Assembly: GCA_900473745.1 (NCBI GenBank)
Contig: UCMW01000017.1
Coordinates: 137,513-201,512, forward strand
Source: Hyphomicrobiales bacterium
GTDB lineage: Bacteria > Pseudomonadota > Alphaproteobacteria > Rhizobiales > Rhizobiaceae
DNA length: 64,000 nucleotides
Direction: 5' to 3'
Below the pieces are notes generated by a model. The model saw only the letters and a list, made by a program, of their open reading frames with translations. It was not told the DNA's origin and did no database searches. Shown here in pieces: positions 34,146 to 45,264 of this stretch. The position numbers were made by a program, and so were the translations under genes. Positions within the stretch are counted from its first letter, which is position 1; every line of letters begins with the position of its first letter.

Positions 34146-35065
34146 TGCTGGAACTTCTCGGAAAACGACTGGTTCAGTCCGTGCTCATCCTCTTCGGCGT
34201 GGCGGCGATCACCTTCGTCCTGCTCTACGCCCTACCGGCGGATCCGGCCCGCATGCTCGCCGGACGAAGTGCTACCGCCCAGACGGTCGAAAACATCCGA
34301 AAGGAACTCGGCCTTGACCAGCCCCTGCCGGTGCAGTTCGCGCAATATGTCGGCGGGCTGGTCCAGGGCGACCTCGGCCGCTCCTACGCGCAGAAGACGG
34401 AGGTCATCACACTGATCGCCGCCCGCTTGCCGGCGACGCTGACCCTGATGGCAGCCGGCATCTTCCTCGAAGTGCTGCTCGGCGTGGTGCTCGGTTCGAT
34501 CGCAGCCCTCAATCGCGGCGGCCTTCTCGATCGCACGGTCATGATGTCCGCGTTCGTCGGGGTCTCCGCCCCGCAATTCGTCGTCGCTCTATTGCTGCTC
34601 TACGTCTTCGCCGCAACGCTCGGCTGGTTCCCGATGTCGGGTTACGGCACGGCCGCTCATGTCGTCCTGCCCGCTGCCACCCTCGGCATGCTCGGGGCCG
34701 GCTGGTATGCCCGCATGGTGCGCTCGGCCATGATCGACGTGCTGAACCAGGACTATATCCGCACGGCGCGCGCGAAGGGACTGTCCGGAGCCCGCGTCAT
34801 CCTGCGCCATGTCCTGCCCAATGCCATTCTGCCGATCATCGCGATGATCGGCATCGACATCGGCCAGTTTATGGGTGGCGTGGTCGTGGTCGAGGCCGTC
34901 TATGGCTGGCCCGGCATCGGCCAGCTCGCCTGGCAGGCCATCCAGCAGGTGGACATACCCATCATCATGGGCGTCACGCTCACCTCCGCACTCGCCATCA
35001 TCACCGGCAACCTGATTGCCGACCTGATTGCGCCGGTCATCGACCCGCGTATCCGTTCACACTGA
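34145..35065 (+). CDS. dipeptide/nickel-type ABC transporter permease (DppB-like)
   Basis: A 306-residue inner-membrane protein. The N-terminus LLGKRLVQSVLILFGVAAITFVL and RKELGLDQPLPVQFAQYV are typical of DppB/OppB. The EAA loop is near DYIRTARAKGLSGARVILRHVLPNA, and the end VVVVEAVYGWPGIGQLAWQAI is conserved. It pairs with the DppC-like permease. Confidence 0.93.
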   Translation: MLELLGKRLVQSVLILFGVAAITFVLLYALPADPARMLAGRSATAQTVENIRKELGLDQPLPVQFAQYVGGLVQGDLGRSYAQKTEVITLIAARLPATLTLMAAGIFLEVLLGVVLGSIAALNRGGLLDRTVMMSAFVGVSAPQFVVALLLLYVFAATLGWFPMSGYGTAAHVVLPAATLGMLGAGWYARMVRSAMIDVLNQDYIRTARAKGLSGARVILRHVLPNAILPIIAMIGIDIGQFMGGVVVVEAVYGWPGIGQLAWQAIQQVDIPIIMGVTLTSALAIITGNLIADLIAPVIDPRIRSH

Positions 35066-35092
35066 AGCCTAACGACACAAGGGGAACGTTCA

Positions 35093-36712
35093 ATGTTCAG
35101 AGCTATGCTTCTCAACTCAACCGCCGCCGCCCTGATGGCGCTGATGCCGCTTGCGGCCAGCGCTCAGGACACGCCGGCCAAGGGTGGCGACATCGTCGTC
35201 ACCTACAAGGACGACATCACGACGCTCGATCCGGCCATCGGCTATGACTGGGTCAACTGGTCGATGATCAAGAGCCTCTACTCCCGCCTGATGGACTACG
35301 AACCCGGCACCGCCAATCTCGTGCCGTCGCTCGCCGAAAGCTTCGACGTCTCTGCCGATGGCCTGACCTACACCTTCAAGCTCCGTCCGGGCGTGAAGTT
35401 CTCCAACGGCCGCGCGGTCGTCGCCTCCGACGTCAAATATTCGATCGAACGCGCCGTCAATCCGAAGACGCAAGGCCCGGGTGCTGGCTTCTTCGGTGCC
35501 ATCAACGGCTTCGATGCCGTGTCTGGCGGCACGTCCGAAACCCTCTCGGGCATCGAGACGCCTGACGACATGACCGTCGTCTTCAAGCTGTCGCGCCCCG
35601 ACGCCACCTTCCTGCACGTGCTGGCGATCAACTTCGCCTCGGTCGTGCCGAAGGAGTCCGTGGAAGCAGCAGCCGGTGATTTCGGCAAGAAGCCTGTCGG
35701 TTCCGGCACCTTCATTCTGAAGGACTGGACGATCGGCCAGAGGCTCGTCTTCGACCGCAATCCTGATTACTTCAACAAGGATCTGCCCTACATCGACAAG
35801 GTCACCGTCGAAGTCGGCCAGGAGCCGCTCGTGGCGCTCCTGCGTCTGCAGCAGGGCGAGGTCGACATTGCCGGCGACGGCATCCCGCCGGCCAAGTTCC
35901 TTGAGATCAAGAACTCGCCCGAAGGCGCGCAGATGATCGTCGACGGCGAACAGCTGCATACCGGCTATCTCACTCTGAACACCAAGATCAAGCCGCTGGA
36001 TGACGTCAAGGTCCGCCAGGCGATCAACATGGCCGTCAACAAGGAGCGCATCACCCGCATCCTGAACGGTCGCGCAACACCGGCTAACCAGCCCTTGCCG
36101 CCGCTAATGCCGGGTTACGACAAGGCCTTCACCGGCTATGCCTTCGACGTTGAAAAGGCCAAGGCTCTGCTGGCCGAAGCCGGCTTCCCCGACGGCTTCG
36201 AAACGGTGCTCTACTCCACCAACACCGATCCGCAGCCCCGTATCGCCCAGGCGATCCAGCAGGATCTGGCGGCCATCGGCGTGAAGGCCGAAGTCCGCGC
36301 TCTGGCGCAGGGCAATGTCATCGCGGCCGGCGGCACTGAAGGTGAAGCGCCGATGATCTGGTCCGGTGGCATGGCCTGGATTGCCGACTTCCCGGATCCG
36401 TCCAACTTCTACGGCCCGATCCTCGGTTGCGGCGGCGCGGTCCAGGGCGGCTGGAACTGGTCCTGGTATTGCAATGAAGCGCTCGACAAGCGGGCTATCG
36501 AAGCCGATTCCATGTCGGATCCAGCCAAGGTTGCCGATCGCCAGGCGGCCTGGGGCAAGATCTTCACCGACATCATGGCGGATGCGCCCTGGGTGCCCGT
36601 GATCAACGAACGTCGTGTCGTCGCCAAGTCGACCCGCATGGGCGGTCCCGACAACATCTACATCGATCCGACCCGCGTCATCAATTACGACGCCATCTTC
36701 GTGAAGCAGTAA
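35093..36712 (+). CDS. peptide/nickel-type ABC substrate-binding protein (family 5)
   Basis: A 539-residue SBP_bac_5 protein with a signal peptide (core STAAALMALMPLA, cleavage near ASAQDTP). The mature sequence has DDITTLDPAIGYDWVNWSMIKSL, SLAESFDVSADGLTYTFKLRPGVKFSNG and DVKVRQAINMAVNKERI. It delivers substrate to the DppBC-like permeases. Because the operon encodes an amidase and an amide-type sensor, the ligand may be an amide, a modified peptide or a formylated compound rather than a plain dipeptide (inference). Confidence 0.92.
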   Translation: MFRAMLLNSTAAALMALMPLAASAQDTPAKGGDIVVTYKDDITTLDPAIGYDWVNWSMIKSLYSRLMDYEPGTANLVPSLAESFDVSADGLTYTFKLRPGVKFSNGRAVVASDVKYSIERAVNPKTQGPGAGFFGAINGFDAVSGGTSETLSGIETPDDMTVVFKLSRPDATFLHVLAINFASVVPKESVEAAAGDFGKKPVGSGTFILKDWTIGQRLVFDRNPDYFNKDLPYIDKVTVEVGQEPLVALLRLQQGEVDIAGDGIPPAKFLEIKNSPEGAQMIVDGEQLHTGYLTLNTKIKPLDDVKVRQAINMAVNKERITRILNGRATPANQPLPPLMPGYDKAFTGYAFDVEKAKALLAEAGFPDGFETVLYSTNTDPQPRIAQAIQQDLAAIGVKAEVRALAQGNVIAAGGTEGEAPMIWSGGMAWIADFPDPSNFYGPILGCGGAVQGGWNWSWYCNEALDKRAIEADSMSDPAKVADRQAAWGKIFTDIMADAPWVPVINERRVVAKSTRMGGPDNIYIDPTRVINYDAIFVKQ

Positions 36713-36725
36713 CGCAATGGCCTTT

Positions 36726-36753
36726 GCTCCTCCCTCCTCACCGAGGGGGGAGC
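36726..36753 (+). repeat. intergenic stem-loop after the binding-protein gene
   Basis: GCTCCTCCCTC (36726-36736) pairs with GAGGGGGGAGC (36743-36753), 11 bp with one T-G wobble, around a 6-base loop. No T-run follows. It lies 13 bp after the binding-protein stop and probably stabilises the upstream message, as in the other importer in this window. Confidence 0.65.
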
Positions 36754-36790
36754 GCCCGAGGAAACACACGAGAAAACTTGAGGCATCATC

Positions 36791-37731
36791 ATGTGCGTCG
36801 CCTGCAACCATACCATCCACCGGGCCCAGCATAACTTCGGCTGGAACAAGGACTTCTCTCCTGCCCTCATCGCCAAGCCGGGCGAAACGATCCTGTTCGA
36901 ATGCCTGGATTCCTCCGGCGGACAGCTTGGAGCCGACGCAACGCTGGACACGCTTGCGAACCTGGATTTCGGCAAGATCAATCCGGTATCGGGACCCGTC
37001 TATGTCGAAGGCGCAGAGCCGGGCGATGCTCTGAAGGTGACGATCCGCAAATTCCACCCGTCCGGTCATGGCTGGACAGCGAATATCCCGGGCTTCGGTC
37101 TTCTTGCTGACCAGTTCAAGGATCCGGCCTTGCATGTCTGGTCCTACGACACCGCCTCCATGGCCCCGGCCGCCTATGGCCCCGGCGGAAAGGTCCCGCT
37201 GAAACCATTCACCGGCACGATCGGCGTCGCACCGGCAGAGGCAGGCCTTCATTCTGTCGTCCCTCCCCGCCGCGTCGGCGGCAACATGGACATCCGCGAC
37301 CTGACCTCGGGCGTGACGCTCTATCTTCCGATCGAAGTTGAGGGCGCACTGTTCTCGGTCGGCGACACGCATGCCGCCCAAGGTGATGGCGAAGTCTGCG
37401 GAACCGCGATCGAGAGCCAGATGAACGTCGAGCTGACACTCGATCTGGTCAAGGGTGCCAACCTCAAGACCCCGCGTTTCACCACCACCGAACCCGTGAC
37501 CCGTCATCTCGACGGCGCCGGCTACGAAGTCACCACCGGCATCGGCCCGGACCTGATGACCGGCGCACAGGAAGCCGTGATGCGGATGATCGATCTGCTC
37601 ACGGCCGAACACGGCATGAACCCGGTCGACGCCTACATGCTCTGCTCGGTCTGCGGCGACTTGAGGATCAGCGAAATCGTCGACATGCCCAACTGGGTCG
37701 TTTCCTTCTACTTCCCGAGGATTGTTCTTTC

Positions 37732-37735
<4 letters not shown>
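36791..37735 (+). CDS. acetamidase/formamidase family hydrolase (FmdA_AmdA)
   Basis: A 314-residue amidohydrolase of the FmdA_AmdA family. Recognisable parts are HNFGWNKDFSPALIAKPGE, ANLDFGKINPVSGPVYVEGAEPGD, FTGTIGVAPAE, PRRVGGNMDIRDL, FSVGDTHAAQGDGEVCGTAIE and DAYMLCSVCGDLRISEIVD. The family hydrolyses formamide and acetamide to ammonia and the acid. A unit like this between importer genes and under an AmiC/AmiR-type control fits amide scavenging for nitrogen. The stop overlaps the ATPase GTG start. Confidence 0.92.
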
Positions 37736-39432
<1,697 letters not shown>

Positions 39433-39513
39433 TCATCAGGCTGCCGTCCGGGCTCATTGAGGATTGACTGGGGAGGCTGGACCGCAGCGCACAGCGCCCT
39501 GCGGCCCCAAACA

Positions 39514-41712
39514 TCATGCCACCTCGGGAAGACCACCGATCAGCTTGTCGAGCGTCACCGGATAATCGCGCACCCGCACACCCGTGGCATTGTAGACCGC
39601 ATTGGCGATTGCCGCAGAAACCCCGCAAAGGCCGAGTTCGCCGACACCCTTTGCCTTCATCGGCGACGACATCGGATCGGTCTCGTCGAGGAAGATCACC
39701 TCCTGATGCGGGATGTCCGCATGCACGGCGACTTCATAGCCGGCGAGATCGTGATTGACGAAGAAGCCGCGGCGCGTGTCCACGGCCAGTTCTTCCGAAA
39801 GCGCGCCGCCGACGCCCATGGTCATCGCCCCGATCACCTGGCTTCGTGCCGTGATCGGATTGAGGATGCGGCCGGCCGCACAGACGGCAAGCATGCGCCG
39901 AACCCGGCATTCGCCAGTGAACACATCCACGCCGACCTCGACGAAATGCGCGCCGAAGGTCGATTGCTGGTGGGTTTTGGACAGGTCACCCCATTCCATC
40001 GTGTCCTCGCCGACCAGACCCTCCGGCCCGGCGGCCTCCGAGAGCGTGACGGAGCGATTGCCCGCGCGAACCTTGCCGTTCTCGAAGACGACCTCGTCGG
40101 AGTTGAAACCGAGCTTCTGGGCGACGGCTTCGCGGAGCTTGACGCAAGCCGCATAAACACCTGACGTCGAGGAATTGGCACCGAACTGTCCGCCGGAACC
40201 GGCCGAAATCGGAAAACGGGAATCACCCAGCCGTACTTCGACCTCATCGACCGTCACTCCCATCATCTCCGCAGCCGTCTGCGCGATAATGGTGTAGCTG
40301 CCGGTGCCGATGTCGGTCATGTCGGTCTCGACGGTAATCACGCCATCTTGGCCCAGTCGCACGCGCGCACCCGATGGAATGAGAAGATTGTCGCGATAGG
40401 CCGCGGCAACGCCCGTCCCGATCATCCAGTTTCCTTCGCGACGCGACCCCGGCTCTCCCCGATCGCTCCAGCCGAAACGCTCGGCCCCGAGGCGCAGGCA
40501 TCCGATGAGGTCCCGTTTGGAGAATGGCCGCTCCGGTTTTTCCGGGTCGACCTGCGTGTCGTTGATGACCCGAAGCTCGATGGGATCCAGCCCGAGCTTT
40601 TCCGCCATCTCGTCCATGGCGATCTCGAGCGCCATCAGGCCGGGCGCCTCGCCGGGCGCACGCATGGCATTGCCTTCTGCCAGATCGAGCGTCGCAAGCC
40701 GCATTGCGGTCATGCGATTCGCGCCGGCATAGAGCAGCCGGGTCTGGTTGACGGCCGGCTCGACCTTGCCGCCGGCCAAATCGCCGGACCAGCTCTCGTG
40801 CGCGATGGCCTGGATCCGCCCGTCAGCCGACGCCCCGATGCGCACGCGCTGGATCGTCGCCGGACGATGGGTGGTGTTGTTCATGATGAAGGGCCGCGGC
40901 AGCGCGACCTTGACGGCGCGCCCGACGGCCTTCGCCCCGAGCGCTGCGAGCACGGCATCCACCCGAAGGAACAGCTTGCCGCCGAAGCCGCCGCCGATAT
41001 AGGGCGACATCAGGCGGATCTTGTCCTTGTCGATATCGAGGAACGTGGCGAGATCGCCCCGCCACCAGTCGATCATCTGGCTCGATGTCCAGACCTTTAC
41101 CTCGTCACCGTCCCAGGCCGCGATCGAGGCATGCGGCTCCATCGCCGCATGCGACTGATCCGGCGTGCTGTACTTTGCATCGAGTGTCACGGGCGCGTCG
41201 GCATAGCCCTTGTCGAAATCACCGAAGGCCGTATCGGGCGCCTGATCGTCATCAGGCTTGACCGCCGTCTCCATGGCGCCTGCGAGGTCGAAGGCGCCAG
41301 CTTCCTCGGCATACTCGACCTTGATCTTGGAGGCCGCCGCTCTCGCCTGTTCTAAGGTCTCGGCGACGACAAGGGCGATCGCCTGATGATAATGCTGCAC
41401 CTGGCTACCGCCGAACAGGTTCGCGGTATTGTACTCGCCCTTCTCGCGGTCACCGACATCAAGCGTGGTGACGACCGCAAGCACGCCCGGCGCGCTTTTT
41501 GCCGCAGCGGTATCAATCGAGAGGATGCGGCCCTTCGCGATGGCCGCCCCGATCGGATAGCCATAGGCATAGCGGAGATCGGGATCATGCCATTCATAGG
41601 CATAGGTGGCCCGGCCCGTGGTCTTCAATTCACCGTCGATGCGGTGGATCGGCCGGCCCACGACCTTCAGCTTGTCGATAGGATTGGTGGTTGCTGGCGT
41701 ATCGAACTTCAT
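39514..41712 (-). CDS. paoC: molybdenum-dependent aldehyde oxidoreductase, Moco-binding subunit (PaoC-like)
   Basis: A 732-residue xanthine-oxidase-family large subunit. It has IGGGFGGKLFLRVDAVLAAL near the first Moco contact, AMRAPGEAPGLMALEIAMDEMA, and GVGELG at residues 689-694, which puts the catalytic Glu at 692. Length and Glu position match E. coli PaoC (732 residues). The protein oxidises aldehydes to acids in a trimer with the FAD and 2Fe-2S subunits encoded upstream. No XdhC/PaoD-like maturation factor gene is adjacent, so that function must be encoded elsewhere. Confidence 0.9.
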   Translation of the reverse strand: MKFDTPATTNPIDKLKVVGRPIHRIDGELKTTGRATYAYEWHDPDLRYAYGYPIGAAIAKGRILSIDTAAAKSAPGVLAVVTTLDVGDREKGEYNTANLFGGSQVQHYHQAIALVVAETLEQARAAASKIKVEYAEEAGAFDLAGAMETAVKPDDDQAPDTAFGDFDKGYADAPVTLDAKYSTPDQSHAAMEPHASIAAWDGDEVKVWTSSQMIDWWRGDLATFLDIDKDKIRLMSPYIGGGFGGKLFLRVDAVLAALGAKAVGRAVKVALPRPFIMNNTTHRPATIQRVRIGASADGRIQAIAHESWSGDLAGGKVEPAVNQTRLLYAGANRMTAMRLATLDLAEGNAMRAPGEAPGLMALEIAMDEMAEKLGLDPIELRVINDTQVDPEKPERPFSKRDLIGCLRLGAERFGWSDRGEPGSRREGNWMIGTGVAAAYRDNLLIPSGARVRLGQDGVITVETDMTDIGTGSYTIIAQTAAEMMGVTVDEVEVRLGDSRFPISAGSGGQFGANSSTSGVYAACVKLREAVAQKLGFNSDEVVFENGKVRAGNRSVTLSEAAGPEGLVGEDTMEWGDLSKTHQQSTFGAHFVEVGVDVFTGECRVRRMLAVCAAGRILNPITARSQVIGAMTMGVGGALSEELAVDTRRGFFVNHDLAGYEVAVHADIPHQEVIFLDETDPMSSPMKAKGVGELGLCGVSAAIANAVYNATGVRVRDYPVTLDKLIGGLPEVA

Positions 41713-41716
41713 GGCC

Positions 41717-42667
41717 TCAACCTCTTGCTTCCGCGATCACGGCGCTCAGGATGCGCTCCACCAGATCGACCTTGAACTTGTTTTGCTCCGTGGGGCGCGC
41801 GCCGGCCAGCAGAACGGACGACGTACCACGCGCGCCCTTCTTGAGCTCCGCCTCGGCTTCCTCGACCCGCCACGGCTTGTGAGCCACACCACCGACAGCG
41901 ATCCGCCCCGAACCGTCCTCCTGCATCACCGCACCGACAGACACCAGGGCAAAGGCATAGGATGCCCGGTCGCGTACCTTGCGATAGATCTGCCTCCCAC
42001 CGATCGGCGCGGGAAGCACGACGGCCGTGATGAATTCGCCCTGCTCCAGCACCGTCTCGATGTGCGGCGTCTCTCCAGGCAGGAGATGAAAATCTTCGAT
42101 CGGAATGGCGCGATGACTGCCATCAGGCTTCACCGTCTCGACGACCGCGTCCAGCGCACGCATGGCAATTGCCATGTCGCTCGGATGCGTGGCGATGCAG
42201 GCATCGCTCACGCCGATCACCGCGTGCTGGCGGCTGAAGCCGCCGATGGCGGAACAGCCACTTCCGGGCTGGCGCTTGTTGCAGGGCTGATTGGTGTCGT
42301 AAAAGTAAGGACAGCGTGTCCGCTGCAGCAGGTTGCCGGCCGTCGTTGCCTTGTTGCGCAACTGGCCAGACGCACCGGCCAGCAGGGCGCGCGACAAGAG
42401 CGGATAGTCTCGCCTGATAACGTCATGTGCCGCAAGATCGGTGTTGCGGACGAGCGCACCAATCCGAAGACCACCTTCCGGCGTCGGCTCGATTTGATCC
42501 AGGCCAAGCCCATTGACGTCGATGAGATGGGTCGGCGCCTCGATCTCGAGCTTCATCAGGTCGAGAAGATTGGTACCACCGGCAATGAACTTGGTGTCCG
42601 GATTGGAAGCGGCAACACGCGCCGCGGCCTCGACCGAGGAGGCGCGTTCATAGGTAAAGGCTCTCAT
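41717..42667 (-). CDS. paoB: aldehyde oxidoreductase FAD-binding subunit (PaoB-like)
   Basis: A 316-residue CO-dehydrogenase-flavoprotein-fold subunit. [18 protein letters not shown] is the FAD pyrophosphate loop, and [26 protein letters not shown] continues the FAD site. The cysteines in [18 protein letters not shown] fit the additional 4Fe-4S cluster known in PaoB. The ATG at 42667 overlaps the small-subunit stop as ATGA; the 19 residues upstream of it are shadow of that gene. Confidence 0.9.
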   Translation of the reverse strand: MRAFTYERASSVEAAARVAASNPDTKFIAGGTNLLDLMKLEIEAPTHLIDVNGLGLDQIEPTPEGGLRIGALVRNTDLAAHDVIRRDYPLLSRALLAGASGQLRNKATTAGNLLQRTRCPYFYDTNQPCNKRQPGSGCSAIGGFSRQHAVIGVSDACIATHPSDMAIAMRALDAVVETVKPDGSHRAIPIEDFHLLPGETPHIETVLEQGEFITAVVLPAPIGGRQIYRKVRDRASYAFALVSVGAVMQEDGSGRIAVGGVAHKPWRVEEAEAELKKGARGTSSVLLAGARPTEQNKFKVDLVERILSAVIAEARG

Positions 42668-43182
42668 GCTCGTGTTCCCGCAACCTCGGCAATGGCATCG
42701 ATAATGTTCGAATAGGCGCCACACCGACAGATGTTGCCGCTCATCCGTTCCCGGATTTCCTCATCCGTCACGGTCGCTTCGGCGGTTAGGTCGGATGTGA
42801 CATGGCTCGGGATGTTCGCCCTGATCTCGTCGAGCACCGCGATGGAGGAACAGATCTGGCCCGGCGTGCAGTAGCCGCATTGGAAGCCGTCATGCTTGAC
42901 GAAGGCTGATTGCATCGGGTGGAGGTTGCCAGGCTCTCCCAGGCCCTCGATCGTCGTGACGGCGTCACCCTCATGCATGACAGCAAGGGTCAGGCATGCA
43001 TTGACCCGGCGCCCGTCGATCAGAACGGTACAGGCACCGCACTGACCGTGATCACAGCCTTTTTTTGTGCCGGTGAGATGCAGATGCTCACGCAAGGCAT
43101 CGAGCAGGGTCGTCCTGTTGTCCACGTCTAGATCGCGAGGCTGGCCGTTGATCGTCAGGGAAAGTTTGGTGCTGTAACTCAT
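42664..43182 (-). CDS. paoA: aldehyde oxidoreductase 2Fe-2S subunit (PaoA-like)
   Basis: A 172-residue small subunit with a plant-ferredoxin-type cluster ([21 protein letters not shown]) and the second cluster (CGYCTPGQ ... CRCGAYSNI). It passes electrons from the Moco subunit to FAD. E. coli PaoA has a Tat signal and works in the periplasm, but this protein starts directly at [14 protein letters not shown] without a Tat motif, so the complex is probably cytoplasmic. The symbol marks family similarity, not proven orthology. Confidence 0.9.
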   Translation of the reverse strand: MSYSTKLSLTINGQPRDLDVDNRTTLLDALREHLHLTGTKKGCDHGQCGACTVLIDGRRVNACLTLAVMHEGDAVTTIEGLGEPGNLHPMQSAFVKHDGFQCGYCTPGQICSSIAVLDEIRANIPSHVTSDLTAEATVTDEEIRERMSGNICRCGAYSNIIDAIAEVAGTRA

Positions 43183-43315
43183 TGAACGTCCTGGTGTCTG
43201 AAGCTGGCTCCCAGGTCAGGAGCTCATGCACATGGAGTGAGGGGTGTACGAGGGATATCACCGTCATGCGATGAAATGTGTGAACGCCGTATGGCTCGGA
43301 AATGGCCTGAGCTCG

Positions 43316-43558
43316 TCACGTCGGAGACTGTTCTTTCTTCCAGCCGCGGTAGGGTGCCAGCAACTGTCCCGGAAAGCGGCGTTCGATTTCCTCTTCCACA
43401 AGGGCGATCCTGGAGAGAGCGTCATCCCGATCGGCGGACTTGTCCTCGCTGAGGGCCTCCAGCGACCTCATGGTTTCGAAAACCTCATCGTCGGTCAACA
43501 CTTCGAGACGGAACGCCAGATCCGCCACGTCTTCCGTCAAGAGATTGCCTGTCGTCAT
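43316..43558 (-). CDS. small acidic protein of unknown function
   Basis: An 80-residue protein from the ATG at 43558, which has GGGAG seven bases upstream. The longer frame to 43756 is not used. The sequence is acidic and helical in type (LLTEDVADLAFRLEVLTDDEV, then LSRIALVEEEIERRFP) and has no cysteine, membrane segment or known motif that I recognise. It lies alone between the aldehyde oxidoreductase operon and other small genes. It could be a small regulatory or stress protein. Confidence 0.6.
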   Translation of the reverse strand: MTTGNLLTEDVADLAFRLEVLTDDEVFETMRSLEALSEDKSADRDDALSRIALVEEEIERRFPGQLLAPYRGWKKEQSPT

Positions 43559-43783
43559 GATAAACTCCCACTGGCTGTGGAAAGCCTGACGGCGTGGGAT
43601 TGTTCCAAATTCTTCCCCGCGAACTGCCAAATGGCACTGGAGGGCATGTCGGCTTGGATACGCCGTCCACACCGCTCGCTGTATTGAAACACACATAGCT
43701 ATTACTCTGCCGCTCGGCAGTTTTTTGCGCTGAAAGGGATTTACGAGGCCGGCCACGATTCCCGGCGGCCGGCCTCTCGAACC

Positions 43784-44155
43784 TCAGGCCTCTGCCGTCT
43801 CCCGGACATCGTCCAGCAGGAAATGCACCACCACATAGCGGGTCGAATAGGCTCGCCCGCTGTCGGAAACGCTTTCGACCGTGCCGCCGTCTGCCGGATG
43901 CCACTGACTGTAGTGAGGATTGTTGACGATCAGCGTGATCGCCTTGCCGGTAAACGGGCCCTGCAGACGATAGCGTGCTTCGGCCAGCGGCCAGATGCGC
44001 TCGTAATCAGCCTGGGTCATGCGAACCTTCAGCGCCCGCCGATGGATTGCCTCGCTGTGCGAACCATCCTCCCGGTCGCGCGCCGGACTGTCGAGCGTCA
44101 CTTCCTCTGCCGCGTCAAGAATGAAACTGAATTCCTCAGGCCACATACGTCTCAT
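43784..44155 (-). CDS. hypothetical protein, 123 residues
   Basis: Start ATG at 44155 with GGAGGAG upstream. The sequence begins MRRMWPEEFSFILDAAEEVTLDSP and contains ALKVRMTQADYERIWPLAEARYRLQG and HYSQWHPADGGTVESVSDSG, then a hydrophobic strand VVVHFLL. It is soluble in type. I do not recognise a family. The spacing from its neighbours suggests its own promoter. Confidence 0.65.
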   Translation of the reverse strand: MRRMWPEEFSFILDAAEEVTLDSPARDREDGSHSEAIHRRALKVRMTQADYERIWPLAEARYRLQGPFTGKAITLIVNNPHYSQWHPADGGTVESVSDSGRAYSTRYVVVHFLLDDVRETAEA

Positions 44156-44363
44156 CAAATTGCTCCTCCCCGAGCGTTTTCATGCTGACACTGAAGAGTG
44201 TAGCGCGTCTGGCAGGGGAAACAATGCGAGAATACGGGAGCCTGCATTCGCTGCGAGAAACAGACGTTCGCAGCGGACCGTCCGCCGCCTTGCGAGCGGC
44301 TTGGGAACTCTATCGTGCACCGGCGGTTGGGTTTTCTTCACAACAGACAAATGGAGAATTCCG

Positions 44364-44591
44364 ATGAAGACCACCATCGACACCTACGATCCCGTGCCAG
44401 CCGACGATATCCGCACTGCGCCGACAACGTCGCCTTTGGCGGATGCGGCGACACGCGCCCAAATTCGTCGCTTCTATCCGGCGTCGGCGTTTCGCGGACC
44501 CCTGTTCGAGGCCAACGACAAGATCGCACTTGCCATGGCGACCTTGATGCTGCTCGGCCCACTCGCAGCCCTGCCGATTGGCTTGGGCTGA
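44364..44591 (+). CDS. small membrane-anchored hypothetical protein
   Basis: A 75-residue protein with ATG at 44364 and GGAG eight bases upstream. Residues 1-52 are polar; the C-terminus has one hydrophobic segment, KIALAMATLMLLGPLAALPIGLG, so it may be anchored with the N-terminus in the cytoplasm. No family recognised. It is the only plus-strand gene in this small-gene cluster. Confidence 0.55.
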   Translation: MKTTIDTYDPVPADDIRTAPTTSPLADAATRAQIRRFYPASAFRGPLFEANDKIALAMATLMLLGPLAALPIGLG

Positions 44592-44613
44592 CGCACCGGC
44601 CGAGCAGACACGC

Positions 44614-44940
44614 TCATTCGGTACAGCCGGTATCCTTCAGCGCCTGGGCGTGGAACCGGCGGAGCGCCGCCTCGATGTCGGCCTTGCTGAAGTTGTGCCC
44701 GGCTGTCGCGAGATCACGAGAGAGCCGGGAAATCACGTCGCTGTCACCGGCAACCGCGTGGTCCACGGCATGCAGATCCTTTGCATAGCGCCCGAGATCG
44801 TCACCGGCGAAACCGATCAACGAGCCGGCCCAGTAGCCCGCCAGCAAATTGCGCCGGGCGCGGATGCTCCCGAGTGCCTCTTCCTCGTGATGATGCGCCT
44901 CGCTTGCTGCGGACGGGGTATTGGCAATTTTAGACGACAT
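44614..44940 (-). CDS. DUF1476-type protein (diverged F1-ATPase inhibitor zeta subunit-like)
   Basis: A 108-residue protein whose residues 25-100 follow the DUF1476 pattern: RARRNLLAGYWAGSLIGF matches the ARRNKLLGLWAA helix, then GRYAKDLHAVDHAVAGDSDVISRLSRDL and a C-terminal helix FSKADIEAALRRFHAQA. In Alphaproteobacteria the zeta subunit of this family inhibits F1-ATPase. The N-terminus here is different (SSKIANTPSAASEAHHHEEEA) and lacks the usual inhibitory FDEREKAFE start, so this is probably a paralogue with a changed role rather than the housekeeping copy. Confidence 0.7.
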   Translation of the reverse strand: MSSKIANTPSAASEAHHHEEEALGSIRARRNLLAGYWAGSLIGFAGDDLGRYAKDLHAVDHAVAGDSDVISRLSRDLATAGHNFSKADIEAALRRFHAQALKDTGCTE

Positions 44941-44961
44941 GGTTGAGTTCCTCCTCGATTA

Positions 44962-45264
44962 TCAGGCTTCCGCTTCTTCGGCGGTAAGATATGTGGCGAC
45001 CGGAACGCAGGCTGGATTGCCTGCGTCCAGAAGTTCGGCCGGATTGGTCAGCCCCGTTGCGACACTGACAATGGTCGTCCCAGCCCACCACAAGTCGCCA
45101 GTTGCGCGCTCGATCAGCAGCGGACCTGTTGTGCCGAGGCACGCGCGCGCCTGGCTCACAATCTCGACAGGGGCCCGGGCGGATTCGAGACGAGCCTCGA
45201 TCTCCGCCTGAACGGGATCGAGGACAAAAAATGCGAACAGGGAAGCGATGAAATCCGCAATCAT
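44962..45264 (-). CDS. hypothetical protein with N-terminal hydrophobic segment
   Basis: A 100-residue protein from the ATG at 45264, preceded by an AAGGAGG site at the right distance; the GTG at 45270 would sit too close to that site. It starts MIADFIASLFAFFVLDPVQAEIEARL, a hydrophobic helix followed by an acidic amphipathic helix, then a globular part with CLGTTGPLLIERATGDLWWAG. It is 21 bp after the DUF1476 start in gene order and may be co-transcribed with it. Function unknown. Confidence 0.65.
   Translation of the reverse strand: MIADFIASLFAFFVLDPVQAEIEARLESARAPVEIVSQARACLGTTGPLLIERATGDLWWAGTTIVSVATGLTNPAELLDAGNPACVPVATYLTAEEAEA

Noticed and set aside
36104-37612. 502-codon minus-strand frame across the binding-protein and acetamidase genes
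   Set aside because: Runs against two clearly coding plus-strand genes and across their intergenic hairpin; no motif.
44182-44367. 61-codon plus frame ending ATGA into the 44364 gene
   Set aside because: The overlap looks like coupling, but there is no ribosome site and no recognisable sequence; kept out of the annotation.
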